Positions 45,277 to 53,889 of a stretch of DNA of 64,000 nt are shown piece after piece. How positions within the stretch are numbered: position 1 is the first letter of the stretch; each line of letters starts with the position of its first letter. The stretch spans positions 4,278,001 to 4,342,000 of the forward strand of contig NZ_LT629777.1 in assembly GCF_900105475.1 (NCBI RefSeq). The letters run 5' to 3'. The notes beneath the pieces were generated by a model. It was given only the letters and a program-made list of their open reading frames with translations, made no database searches and was not told the DNA's origin. The position numbers and the translations under genes were made by a program. The DNA comes from Pseudomonas asplenii. Lineage in GTDB: Bacteria; Pseudomonadota; Gammaproteobacteria; Pseudomonadales; Pseudomonadaceae.

Positions 45277-46488
45277 ATGCTGACAGGCCTGTTCCCCGCG
45301 CGAAGACCGTCCTCCATGTCAGCCGTGGCCGCTCACTCGACCGACTCCGCTTCCCGCCGTGCAGCGACCGTGCTGGCGCTGTGTTTGCCCAGCGACGTCC
45401 TGCTGTACCTGCTGTTGCCCATGAACACCCAGGCTTTTGGCGTGACCCTGGCCCAGGCCGGCGTCCTGCTGGCGGCCAATCGCCTGGTGCGGATCTTCGG
45501 CTACGGTTATGTGCTGCGTTATTACGCGCGCCAGGGCGACCGCGCGACCCTGATGCTGGCCGCAGCGGTCAGCGCCTTGTGTGCCCTCGGCAATTCGCTG
45601 ATCTCGGGGTTCTTCTGGCTGCTGCTGTTGCGCCTGGGCTGGGGCTTGTCCTTTGCCGCGCTGAACCTGTCGACGCAGGTACTGGCGACCCTTGAGCCCG
45701 TTGGCGCGGCACGCCGGGCCGGGCGTTCGCGGGGAGTGATCGCCATCGGCCCGATGATCGCCCTGGCGGTTGGCGGCTGGTTGAGCCTGCAGATCGGGCC
45801 ACGGCTGATTTTCCTGTTGCCGTGTGCGACCTCCTTGATCGGTCTTTGGGTGGCGCGCGGTTTGCCGAGCCAGGGCCATGAACTGGCGGCGCCTGCCGGG
45901 CGGCGTTTCAAATGGCCGGACAGTGTCGCGGTCTGGTCCTTTGTCGAAGGTGTGGCGCTGGATGGGCTGTTCATCTTCGGCCTGTCGCTGCAGGCCAGTG
46001 CCGTGCTCGGCGGCAATGCGGTGATCATCGCCGGGCTGCTGATGGCCTTGCGGTATGTCTCGGAAATGTTCCTCAGTCCCCTCGGTGGCCGAGTCGCCGA
46101 CCGCTATGGTGTGGTACGCATGCTGTTGCTGTTCTCGATTCTCAGCGGCCTGGCCCTGACGGCCTTCGGCAGCCATTGGCTGATCCTCGGCGCCAGCTCG
46201 GTGCTGGTCCTGCGGGCGCTGCAACTGCCGCTGGTGGTGACACTGGTGGCCCAGCGCAACCCCGGTGCCGGGCGTGTCCAGGCCCTGGCCTCGAATTCGG
46301 TGTGGCGGGATATCGGTGCCGGCGTCGGGCCGTTGCTGGCCGGTGTGCTGCTGCCGGTGGCGTCGGCCAGTTGGGTGTATGCCCTGGCCGGCCTGGCCAT
46401 AGCACTGAGTGCCTTGGCGTGCGCCGTTCGGGGTGAGCGTGTTCATCCCGTCGACGCTGCGCCGGCCCCATCTGCCAGGCAACCGTAA
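45277..46488 (+). CDS. MFS transporter
   Basis: 403-aa major facilitator protein with about twelve hydrophobic segments (SDVLLYLLLPMNTQAFGVTLAQAGVLLAANRLVRI, MLAAAVSALCALGNSLISGFFWLLLLRLGWG, and others). A motif-A-like loop GGRVADRYGVVRMLLLF follows the central loop. Start uncertain: ATG 45277 is taken, ATG 45316 also possible; neither has a strong ribosome-binding site. Substrate unknown. Confidence 0.78.
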   Translation: MLTGLFPARRPSSMSAVAAHSTDSASRRAATVLALCLPSDVLLYLLLPMNTQAFGVTLAQAGVLLAANRLVRIFGYGYVLRYYARQGDRATLMLAAAVSALCALGNSLISGFFWLLLLRLGWGLSFAALNLSTQVLATLEPVGAARRAGRSRGVIAIGPMIALAVGGWLSLQIGPRLIFLLPCATSLIGLWVARGLPSQGHELAAPAGRRFKWPDSVAVWSFVEGVALDGLFIFGLSLQASAVLGGNAVIIAGLLMALRYVSEMFLSPLGGRVADRYGVVRMLLLFSILSGLALTAFGSHWLILGASSVLVLRALQLPLVVTLVAQRNPGAGRVQALASNSVWRDIGAGVGPLLAGVLLPVASASWVYALAGLAIALSALACAVRGERVHPVDAAPAPSARQP

Positions 46489-46551
46489 ATCTTTGCTATT
46501 GAGCGGCTTTGAGGCAAGATCCGCTCTTTTGTTCAGGGAAGGATTCGGTTC

Positions 46552-47682
46552 ATGTTGTCCGCCATTCAGCTAGCTGCACAACAGATTCGTCAGGGCGTGA
46601 GGGCCGCGACCGAAGGTCTGGTCGGACGAGAGCAACTGGCCGAGTTGATTGTCCTGGCGGCCGTGGCCCAGGAGCACCTGCTGGTGGTCGGCCCACCGGG
46701 CACGGCCAAGAGCGCCGTGGTGCGACGCGTGGCCCAGGCCATGGGCGGGCGTTATTTCGAATACCTGCTGGGGCGTTTCACCGAACCTTCGGAGCTGTTC
46801 GGTCCGGTCGACCTGAAGAAGCTGCGCGAAGGCACCGTGGAAACCGATGTCAGCGGCATGCTGCCGGAAGCGGATATCGTCTTCCTCGACGAGGTGTTCC
46901 TCGGCTCCACCGCGATCCTCAATACCTTGCTCGGTGTGCTCAACGAGCGCCGCTTCCGCCGCGGTCACACCCAGCTCAAATGCCCGTTGCGGGTCTGTGT
47001 CGGTGCGGCCAACGGCTTGCCGGACGATGAGGCCCTGGCGGCCTTCGGCGATCGTTTCCTGTTGCACCTGTTCGTCGACTCCGTGCCGGACAACCAGCTG
47101 GAGGCCATGCTCAGCGGCGGTTGGCAGGCCGATCAGATGCCTGTTCGGCAATGGCTCGGCCTGAATGAACTCGACACCCTCAGCCAGGCGCTGCCGCAGG
47201 TGGACATGGAACAGGTGCGGCCAGCCCTGGCCAACGCGATCCGCCTGTTGCGCGCAGCGGGCATCCAGTTGTCCGACCGGCGCATCGTCAAGTCCCAGCG
47301 GTTGATCGCCGCCGCCGCGTTGCTGGGTGGGCGTCTGCAAGCCACCGAGGCGGACCTCTGGCCGCTGCTTTATGCCCTGGCGACCCAGGAGGCTCAGCAG
47401 CATGGGCGTGAGGTCTTGCGCGAGGTGCTGCACCTGTCGAGCAACCGCAATCTGTTCACCGCCGTGGAGGAGGCGACGCTGCTGCCGATGTCCCGCGCCA
47501 GTCGCCTGATCGAGTCGGCACAGAGTTGCCTGATGCGCGCAGCTTCGGGTGGGCTGTTCGAACCGGGCGAGTCCGAGGCGGTGTTGCGCGAGATCGACGC
47601 GAACTTCTCGGCCGACAGCATGCCTCCCGAACTGCTGGGCCTCAGAGGGCTGCTGGTCAAGCAACTGACGCCCGCGACATGA
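46552..47682 (+). CDS. MoxR-type AAA+ ATPase of a MoxR-vWA-beta-propeller system
   Basis: 376-aa AAA+ protein of the MoxR/RavA kind. Walker A VGPPGTAKS (47-54), Walker B ADIVFLDEV (about 107-115; Asp113, Glu114), the pre-sensor insert GRFTEPSELFGPVD, and a C-terminal lid. It is expected to act as an ATP-driven chaperone or remodeller with the vWA partner encoded downstream. The stop overlaps the next gene (ATGA), the first link in a four-gene operon. Confidence 0.88.
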   Translation: MLSAIQLAAQQIRQGVRAATEGLVGREQLAELIVLAAVAQEHLLVVGPPGTAKSAVVRRVAQAMGGRYFEYLLGRFTEPSELFGPVDLKKLREGTVETDVSGMLPEADIVFLDEVFLGSTAILNTLLGVLNERRFRRGHTQLKCPLRVCVGAANGLPDDEALAAFGDRFLLHLFVDSVPDNQLEAMLSGGWQADQMPVRQWLGLNELDTLSQALPQVDMEQVRPALANAIRLLRAAGIQLSDRRIVKSQRLIAAAALLGGRLQATEADLWPLLYALATQEAQQHGREVLREVLHLSSNRNLFTAVEEATLLPMSRASRLIESAQSCLMRAASGGLFEPGESEAVLREIDANFSADSMPPELLGLRGLLVKQLTPAT

Positions 47683-48110
47683 GCCCGTCGAACCCTTTGA
47701 GCTGGGGCTGGAAAGCCCAGCCCGAGCCCACTGCGCCCGTTGCGGCGGTGGCTTGGGGGGCGGTCGCCAGGGACCTGCACGCGCGCTTGGCGTCGATGGG
47801 CGCCGAACGGCTACGCGGGCTGCAGGCCACTGCCAATCGTGACGTGCTGATCGTCAGCGGCGAGTCGTCGCGCCTGCCTTGGGTGGCCGGTGTCGAATAC
47901 GCCTGTGCCTGCGAACAGGCTCCGCAACTCTGGTTGCCGAGCCTGTGGCAGCCGGATGTGACGATGGACCTGCTGGCCCAGGCGCTGCAGGCGAAGTTCG
48001 CCCGGCAACCGCTGCTGGTGTGGCATCAGCCGACTACCTGCGTGCCGCTGGATCGCTTGCTGCCGGTCACGGCCGAACTGCTGGCACGCATCGCGGCGTT
48101 CTGGCGCTGA
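47679..48110 (+). CDS. bpX5-like small protein of the MoxR ternary system
   Basis: 143-aa soluble protein beginning at the ATGA overlap with the MoxR gene (MSPSNPLSWGWKAQPEP...). It has alternating hydrophobic strands (DVLIVSGESSRLPWVAGVEYAC, QLWLPSLWQPDVTMDLLAQALQAKF, PLLVWHQPTTCVPLDRLLP). Size and position fit the short component called bpX5 in MoxR-vWA-beta-propeller systems; that name is from memory of the families and not confirmed by alignment. No catalytic motif is seen. Confidence 0.62.
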   Translation: MSPSNPLSWGWKAQPEPTAPVAAVAWGAVARDLHARLASMGAERLRGLQATANRDVLIVSGESSRLPWVAGVEYACACEQAPQLWLPSLWQPDVTMDLLAQALQAKFARQPLLVWHQPTTCVPLDRLLPVTAELLARIAAFWR

Positions 48111-48167
48111 TACCGGTTCTTTTTTCCGCGCGACGTAACCGAATGCGTCCGCCTGTGTAGGTCTGTC

Positions 48168-49982
48168 ATGCAATTACCCGAATCGCTGCAACCCTGGCGG
48201 CAATGGCTGGAATGGTTCGACCCGGCGCTGGTGCCGAGCCTCGGTGCCTTGCTCAGCTGCATCAGCCCGCTGCTCGGGCCGTTCAGGGGCGCGCAGTTGG
48301 GCGGCGTCCCGGAGCCTGATGGCCTGGGCAACCTGCATCGGCGCGGTTCCTATGAACGGCTGTTGAGCAGTGAATGGCTGCTGGCCGACGAGTTTGCCGA
48401 TGAGTTCCTGCGCCGCGCCTCCAGTGGCGAGCATCTGTTTCTCGCCCCGCAGTACCGCACGCAACAGGCCTCGCGTTTGATCGTGGCGCTGTTCGATGCA
48501 GGGCCCTTGCAACTGGGCGGGGCGCGGCTGGTTCATCTGGCGCTGATGATCCTGCTGGCCCGCCGGGCCGCCGAAAACGGTGCGCAGTTCCGCTGGGGCG
48601 TATTGCAACACAAGCCTGCGCTGTTCGGGCTGGAGTCGGTCGTGCAGTTGCGCGGGCTGCTCAAGGCCCGCACCTATGCGACGGTCACCGAGGCGCATTG
48701 GCAGGGCTGGCAGCAGGCGTTGGCCGAATACGCCGAAGAGGCCAGCGAGTGCTGGCTGGTCGGTCAGCGTCTGCCAGCGGTCACGGGCATGCGCAGCGCA
48801 CGCGTGTTGCAGATAGAGCAGGGGCTGTTCGGTGACGCGCTCGAATTGCGGATGCGGCCGTCGCCTGCCGCGCCGATTGCCTTGCCGCTGCCTGATGCAG
48901 CCGCCGGGCAACGATTGCTCAAGGGCCAGTTCGAGAAAGAGGTGGCGCTTGAGGCGCACATGATCTCTGCGGCGCGCATCTCGCTGACCACGCCGCCGTT
49001 GATTGCCCGCACCGGCACCCATGTCGCGGTACGTTTGCTGGATGAGCCGGGCTTGATGATCTTTTCGATTCCTCGGCCGGGCCAGAAGAAACTCGTAAAG
49101 TCCAAGCGCCAGCTCTGGTCGCGTACCGCTGACCCGTTGAGCTGGACCCTGCAGGGGCGCCAGGCCTGCGCGTTGTTGAGCCTGGGTGAGCAACTGTGCT
49201 TCTGGCATCTGCCCAGCATGGAGCCGGTTGTTCGTCCACCCCGGGAAGCCTTGTTGATCCCGGTCGGCACGGCAACACTGCTGCCGGCCATACGTCTGCG
49301 TATGGCCAAGCACACCCGGCTGTTCACGCTGACCAATGACCGGACCCTGGCATGCTGGGCGACCGCCGGCTCCGAGCAGGCACAGGCGCCGGAGCCGGGT
49401 ATCACGCACTATCTGGATCGGGATGTGCTCGGGATGGAGCAGGTCGATGACTGGACCCTGGTCTATGCCAGTCGCCGTGCCGGCCAACTGTTCGTCTGCC
49501 ACATTACCCTCGGGTATACGCGCCATGAGCCTTTCGCCCTGGGCGATGGACAAGACGCCACCGAGGTGCTGTTTTCCAACCTGTTGCAGTGGCGCCGAGG
49601 TTTCGGTGGTTGTGCCGTACAGCACGGTCAGGCGACGAATGAACACTGGGCGCTGTTCACCCCCGGCAGCTATCCCCAGCCGACGGCGCGGATCAAGTTG
49701 CCACCGAACTGCAAGGCCATCGGCCTGTTTCATGATGTCCAGCATGGGCAGTTCGCATTGGTGGTCAAGACTGGCGGCGGCAAGAGCATTCTGCTGATCG
49801 GCGCCGAGAAAACCGAGAGCCTGTACGCCAGCACTTCGCGCATCCTCAAGGTCAGTTTCTGTTCGGCCTCCGGGATGTTGGCCCTGATCACCGAGGCCCG
49901 TGAGCTGCTGGTCTTCGAGGTGGCGAGCCGCAGCGTGAGGATGCATTTACATACTGCTCGCAAGGACCTGGCCGATGACTGA
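48168..49982 (+). CDS. vWA-like domain fused to beta-propeller (MoxR ternary system)
   Basis: 604-aa protein. Residues about 100-240 look like a von Willebrand A domain (SRLIVALFDAGPLQLGGARLVHLALMILLARRAA), but the MIDAS Asp-x-Ser-x-Ser reads Asp-Ala-Gly-Pro-Leu (110-114), so metal binding may be lost. From about residue 260 to the end, repeated strand-turn blades with Trp/Asp (HLPSMEP..., TLACWATAGSEQ, LLVFEVASRSVRMHL) suggest a beta-propeller. It overlaps the next gene by 8 bases. It would be the partner recruited or remodelled by the MoxR ATPase. Confidence 0.68.
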   Translation: MQLPESLQPWRQWLEWFDPALVPSLGALLSCISPLLGPFRGAQLGGVPEPDGLGNLHRRGSYERLLSSEWLLADEFADEFLRRASSGEHLFLAPQYRTQQASRLIVALFDAGPLQLGGARLVHLALMILLARRAAENGAQFRWGVLQHKPALFGLESVVQLRGLLKARTYATVTEAHWQGWQQALAEYAEEASECWLVGQRLPAVTGMRSARVLQIEQGLFGDALELRMRPSPAAPIALPLPDAAAGQRLLKGQFEKEVALEAHMISAARISLTTPPLIARTGTHVAVRLLDEPGLMIFSIPRPGQKKLVKSKRQLWSRTADPLSWTLQGRQACALLSLGEQLCFWHLPSMEPVVRPPREALLIPVGTATLLPAIRLRMAKHTRLFTLTNDRTLACWATAGSEQAQAPEPGITHYLDRDVLGMEQVDDWTLVYASRRAGQLFVCHITLGYTRHEPFALGDGQDATEVLFSNLLQWRRGFGGCAVQHGQATNEHWALFTPGSYPQPTARIKLPPNCKAIGLFHDVQHGQFALVVKTGGGKSILLIGAEKTESLYASTSRILKVSFCSASGMLALITEARELLVFEVASRSVRMHLHTARKDLADD

Positions 49983-52926
49983 TGCTCATGCGATATCCAT
50001 CCGACGTCCCGGCCTGAGTGGCTGGCGGCAGGTCGAAGCGTTGTGGTTCCCCCGCGAGCGCTTCGATGAAGCGAGCAGTCAGTTGCAGATCATCCGGCAT
50101 TGGCAGCTCGGATCGCGGGCCTATCGTTTTGCCGAAGGTGATCTGCTGTGCTTCAGGGCACCGCAGTCGATGCCCTGCGACCGCCTGAGTCCCTGGCCAC
50201 TGATCCGGCAGGGAAGGGCGTTGTGTTCGGCCTGGCTGGAACCTGCGGAAATCAACCAGTTGCCCCTGGCGGATCTGTGGCTGATCCGCGATGCGCGGGT
50301 CCAGGCATTGAACCTGGCGGATGCGCAGGCGTTGCAGCCGGGTCAATGGTTCGATCTGGGTGACTATGGTTTGCTGGAAACCTACGACTGCACTGAAGTG
50401 CTGCCTGAACCGGTGCTCGAAGTCTGGGAACCGCAGGACATTCGTCAGGTGCTCGGCGATGTGGTCGGCGCCCCGAGTGCCGAGCGCGATAGCGTGCTCA
50501 AGGCCCTGGAGGCAGTGCGCACTTCAGGAAACAAGACATCCTCCGGGACAGTGAAGGACCCGGGGGCGACGGATCGCTCGCCAGGGCCAATAACGCCAGG
50601 GCGCACCTGGCTGGTGCCGGGACTGGTCGCCGTGGTGATCCTGCTGATCTACTGGCAGGATCCCTACGATGCGGCCTCGGCGCCTGGGGCCAAACCGACG
50701 GCGGTGACGTCGGCAAGTGCTTCTGCAGGCTTCGATCCGCTCTGGTTCATCGGCTCGGCCGTGGTGGTGACCGCAGTGCTCTGGCTGTTGCGCCGGCTCA
50801 TGCGCCAACGTATCGAGGCCGAGCGGCAGGCGCTGGTCACACGGGCACGTGAGCGCCAACAGGCTCCGCCGGGGCAGGCGGCTGCGACTCATGCCAACAG
50901 CGCCGTATCGGTGCCTGAGCACCGGACAAACAAACCCGGCCCCTTGTCGCGTTGGCGCCAATGGCTGAGCCGGATGGCGATGGCTTCGCACCTGGATACG
51001 CTGCTCAACCGACAGCATGCTGCCTACATGCAGCGCATGCTCGACATGTTCGAGCAGGGTGATATCGAAACGGCGTTGCGCCATGCCATTCCCCTGGGCG
51101 GCGAGCCGTCCAGCGAACCGGCGCTGGGGGCACTCAAGGCCCGCGATAACCTGGCGGTGGGCAAGGTCGGTGGTCGGGTGCTGGGCGTCAACATGGCGGA
51201 TGATCTCCAGGCTCATCTGCGCCAGCTCTATCGCCGAACCTTCGAGGGCCTCGATCGCCAGGGGCGTATCGAGGAGGCTGTGTACGTGCTGGCCGAACTG
51301 CTGCACGTGCGCCAGGAAGCCCTCGACTACCTGGAAAAACACCAGCGCTACTCGCAGGCCGCAGAGCTGGCGCTGACCTGGGATATGCCACCGGCAACGA
51401 TCGTCCGGCTGTTGTGCCTGGCCGATGATTGGCCGCGGGCGCTGCAGGTGGCCCGTCGCGACCAGGCCTTCGCTGCTGCCGTGCTGAGCTTGCAGGCCGA
51501 TTGGCCGCAGGCTGCCGAACGGCTGCGTCTGGAATGGGCGCAAATGCTGGTCGGCCAGGGCGACTGGCTGGCGGCGGTGGAAGTGATCTGGCCGTTGCCC
51601 GCCGAGCGCGAACGGGCCCGGCAATGGCTGCTCGCCGCCGAAGCGGCCGGTGGCAGCCTGGCCGCCGCCGCGCTGGTCAAGCGGGCCGTGTTGCTGCCCG
51701 ACACCCTGGCGGTCCATGAGCCTTACCTGCGGGCCTTGCGTGACGATCCCGAACGGGCCGACGAGCGTGCAGTGCTGGCCATCGAGCTGATTTGCATCTC
51801 GCCGGCCACGCGCACGGTGCGCCTGCTGGCGGCGGCGGTGGTGCATGCGGTACTGGCCGATCAGGCTGCCGGTCATCTCGGTCTGACGGCCAGGGACTTG
51901 TCGGCCCTGGTCAAGCTCAGTGGTGACGAGTGGCTCAAGCTCGACATGCCCTCAGGCGCGATTGCGAGCACGCGACCGAGCGCGTTGCAGCCGGTGATTC
52001 CGGCACTGCGCTGGTCGGCACCGGCGCCGGGCAACCATGCGCTGTATGACGCTGTACCGTTGCGCGATGGCGACTACCTGGTGGCACTGGGCGAGTCGGG
52101 CGCGGCGGTGGTCGATCGGCTGGGTGTCATCCGTCAGCGTTTTGCCGTACCGGCCAGTCATCTGGTGATCGGCAGCAACCGCCGTATCGCCCTGGCCCTG
52201 GCGCAACGCGATACGGTCTGGCGGATCAGCAAGCTGGACCTGGTCACGGGGCAGGCCAGGGATCTGGGCGTGTTGGCCCTGGCGTTCTTTGCCCGGCGCT
52301 TTGACGGAATAGCCTGGACCATTGCGACTCGCACGCAGGTGCGGGTCGTGGATATCGACAAAGACTTTGCCACGCTCTGGCATGTTGGAGATCTTCCGGG
52401 GCCGTTGATGCAGCTCGAAGCCACGGCGGATCATGAGTTCTGGTTGCTTGGCCTGGCCGACGGTGCGACCGAGCAGTGGACCTACCAACTGCCCGAACGC
52501 CGGCTGATCTCCCGGGAGCCGGAGCCTCGGCGTATCCACCCGGACACCGCGCAGCGGGCGTACCACCTGGGCGAATACCTGGAGTACTGGTTCGAACCGT
52601 TGACCGATGAGCGGATGGAACTGGTGGTCAGTGGCCGGAAAGCCTTGCAGCGGTTCCGTTTTCCCGAGTTACTTGAGGACGTTCAAACGCATCTTTTCGG
52701 CAATGAGCAGTGGCTGGTCGCGCAGTTCATGACGGGCGCCGAGGGCAACCGATTCCACTTCCTGGAGCGGGCCCGGTCGCAGGTATGCGCCAGTCTGGAC
52801 TGGCCGCCAGAGCACGGCCTGCGTGTCTGTCGGCTCGGTGCGGACTGGGTTTTCATCGATCACCGGGGCCGGCTGTTCCACCTCAATGTCGACAACGGCC
52901 GGGCTCTTGGCCTGAGCATTCACTGA
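49975..52926 (+). CDS. bpX6-like membrane protein with helical repeats and beta-propeller
   Basis: 983-aa protein, the largest in the operon. An N-terminal beta-rich domain (1-190; RRPGLSGWRQVEALWFPRERFDEAS) resembles the bpX6 type. Two TM segments follow, about 211-228 (TWLVPGLVAVVILLIYWQ) and 256-274 (LWFIGSAVVVTAVLWLLRR). Then a helical repeat region (about 330-640; EEAVYVLAELLHVRQEALDYLEK, WLAAVEVIWPLPAERERA) and a C-terminal beta-propeller-like part (about 665-983). It likely anchors the MoxR system in the inner membrane. The ATG lies inside the end of the preceding gene. Domain names are by recollection of the family. Confidence 0.68.
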   Translation: MTDAHAISIRRPGLSGWRQVEALWFPRERFDEASSQLQIIRHWQLGSRAYRFAEGDLLCFRAPQSMPCDRLSPWPLIRQGRALCSAWLEPAEINQLPLADLWLIRDARVQALNLADAQALQPGQWFDLGDYGLLETYDCTEVLPEPVLEVWEPQDIRQVLGDVVGAPSAERDSVLKALEAVRTSGNKTSSGTVKDPGATDRSPGPITPGRTWLVPGLVAVVILLIYWQDPYDAASAPGAKPTAVTSASASAGFDPLWFIGSAVVVTAVLWLLRRLMRQRIEAERQALVTRARERQQAPPGQAAATHANSAVSVPEHRTNKPGPLSRWRQWLSRMAMASHLDTLLNRQHAAYMQRMLDMFEQGDIETALRHAIPLGGEPSSEPALGALKARDNLAVGKVGGRVLGVNMADDLQAHLRQLYRRTFEGLDRQGRIEEAVYVLAELLHVRQEALDYLEKHQRYSQAAELALTWDMPPATIVRLLCLADDWPRALQVARRDQAFAAAVLSLQADWPQAAERLRLEWAQMLVGQGDWLAAVEVIWPLPAERERARQWLLAAEAAGGSLAAAALVKRAVLLPDTLAVHEPYLRALRDDPERADERAVLAIELICISPATRTVRLLAAAVVHAVLADQAAGHLGLTARDLSALVKLSGDEWLKLDMPSGAIASTRPSALQPVIPALRWSAPAPGNHALYDAVPLRDGDYLVALGESGAAVVDRLGVIRQRFAVPASHLVIGSNRRIALALAQRDTVWRISKLDLVTGQARDLGVLALAFFARRFDGIAWTIATRTQVRVVDIDKDFATLWHVGDLPGPLMQLEATADHEFWLLGLADGATEQWTYQLPERRLISREPEPRRIHPDTAQRAYHLGEYLEYWFEPLTDERMELVVSGRKALQRFRFPELLEDVQTHLFGNEQWLVAQFMTGAEGNRFHFLERARSQVCASLDWPPEHGLRVCRLGADWVFIDHRGRLFHLNVDNGRALGLSIH

Positions 52927-53012
52927 GACATGGACGGTTGATGGCTACACAAGTCGCTTGTGCCACGGTTATTCTGGCGACTGAAAACCATCAGTCGACG
53001 GGGAAGGGCTCA

Positions 53013-53759
53013 ATGGAAAAAGTCATCGTCATCACCGGCGGTAGTCGTGGCATCGGCGCGGCGACGGCGTTGTTGGCGGCGCAGCAGGGCTATCGCATCT
53101 GTATCAACTACCTGCGCGACGAAGAGGCGGCTCATCGCGTGCAGGAGCAGGTCCGTGCGCTGGGTGCTCAGGCCATCACGGTGCGGGCGGATGTCAGCGA
53201 CGAGGATGAGGTCATCCACCTGTTTCAGCGGGTGGATGCCGAACTCGGGCCGGTCACTGCGCTGGTGAACAATGCCGGGACTGTCGGGCACGCGTCGCGG
53301 GTCGACGAGATGTCCGAATTCCGCATGCTGCAAACCCTGAAGACCAACGTGCTGGGGCCGATGCTCTGTGCCAAGCATGCGGTCCTGCGCATGTCGCCGC
53401 GCCATGGCGGGCAGGGCGGCAGTATCGTCAACGTGTCCTCGGCGGCGGCGCGGCTCGGTTCGGCCAACGAGTACGTCGACTATGCGGCGTCCAAGGGCGC
53501 GCTCGATACCTTTACCCTGGGCCTGTCCAAGGAGCTGGCAAGTGAGGGGATTCGGGTCAATGCCGTGCGGCCGGGGTTCATCCATACCGAGTTTCATGCA
53601 TTGAGCGGTGATCCCGATCGGGTCAGCAAGCTGGAACCGGGGATTCCAATGGGGCGCGGTGGACGGGCTGAAGAGGTGGCCGAGGGGATTATCTGGCTGC
53701 TCTCGGACAAGGCATCCTACACCACCGGGACGTTCCTCGACCTGGCGGGTGGGCGCTGA
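53013..53759 (+). CDS. SDR-family oxidoreductase
   Basis: 248-aa short-chain dehydrogenase. TGGSRGIG nucleotide motif at residue 7, NNAG, catalytic Ser in VNVSSAAARLG and YAASK. The FabG/glucose-dehydrogenase-like subgroup is likely; substrate unknown. ATG 53013 is preferred with GGGAAGGG before it; an in-frame ATG at 52941 gives a 24-residue longer N-terminus. It follows the bpX6-like gene by 86 bases and probably is not part of that system. Confidence 0.85.
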   Translation: MEKVIVITGGSRGIGAATALLAAQQGYRICINYLRDEEAAHRVQEQVRALGAQAITVRADVSDEDEVIHLFQRVDAELGPVTALVNNAGTVGHASRVDEMSEFRMLQTLKTNVLGPMLCAKHAVLRMSPRHGGQGGSIVNVSSAAARLGSANEYVDYAASKGALDTFTLGLSKELASEGIRVNAVRPGFIHTEFHALSGDPDRVSKLEPGIPMGRGGRAEEVAEGIIWLLSDKASYTTGTFLDLAGGR

Positions 53760-53784
53760 TTTCATGAGTCTGTGCAGGGCTTGA

Positions 53785-53886
53785 TGGCCTGTTCGCGGGC
53801 AAGCCCGGCTCCTGCACAGCCGCGTTGTGCACGGGGTGGGCGTACGGGACAAACCTGCAGGAGTCGGGCTTGCCCACGAATAGGCC
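53785..53886. repeat. Inverted REP doublet (REPIN-like)
   Basis: Two facing REP copies (53785-53817 and, inverted, 53853-53886) that match over about 30 bases with few differences, in the gap between convergent genes. It can fold into a long hairpin and may end transcription from both sides. Confidence 0.85.
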
Positions 53887-53889
53887 CGC

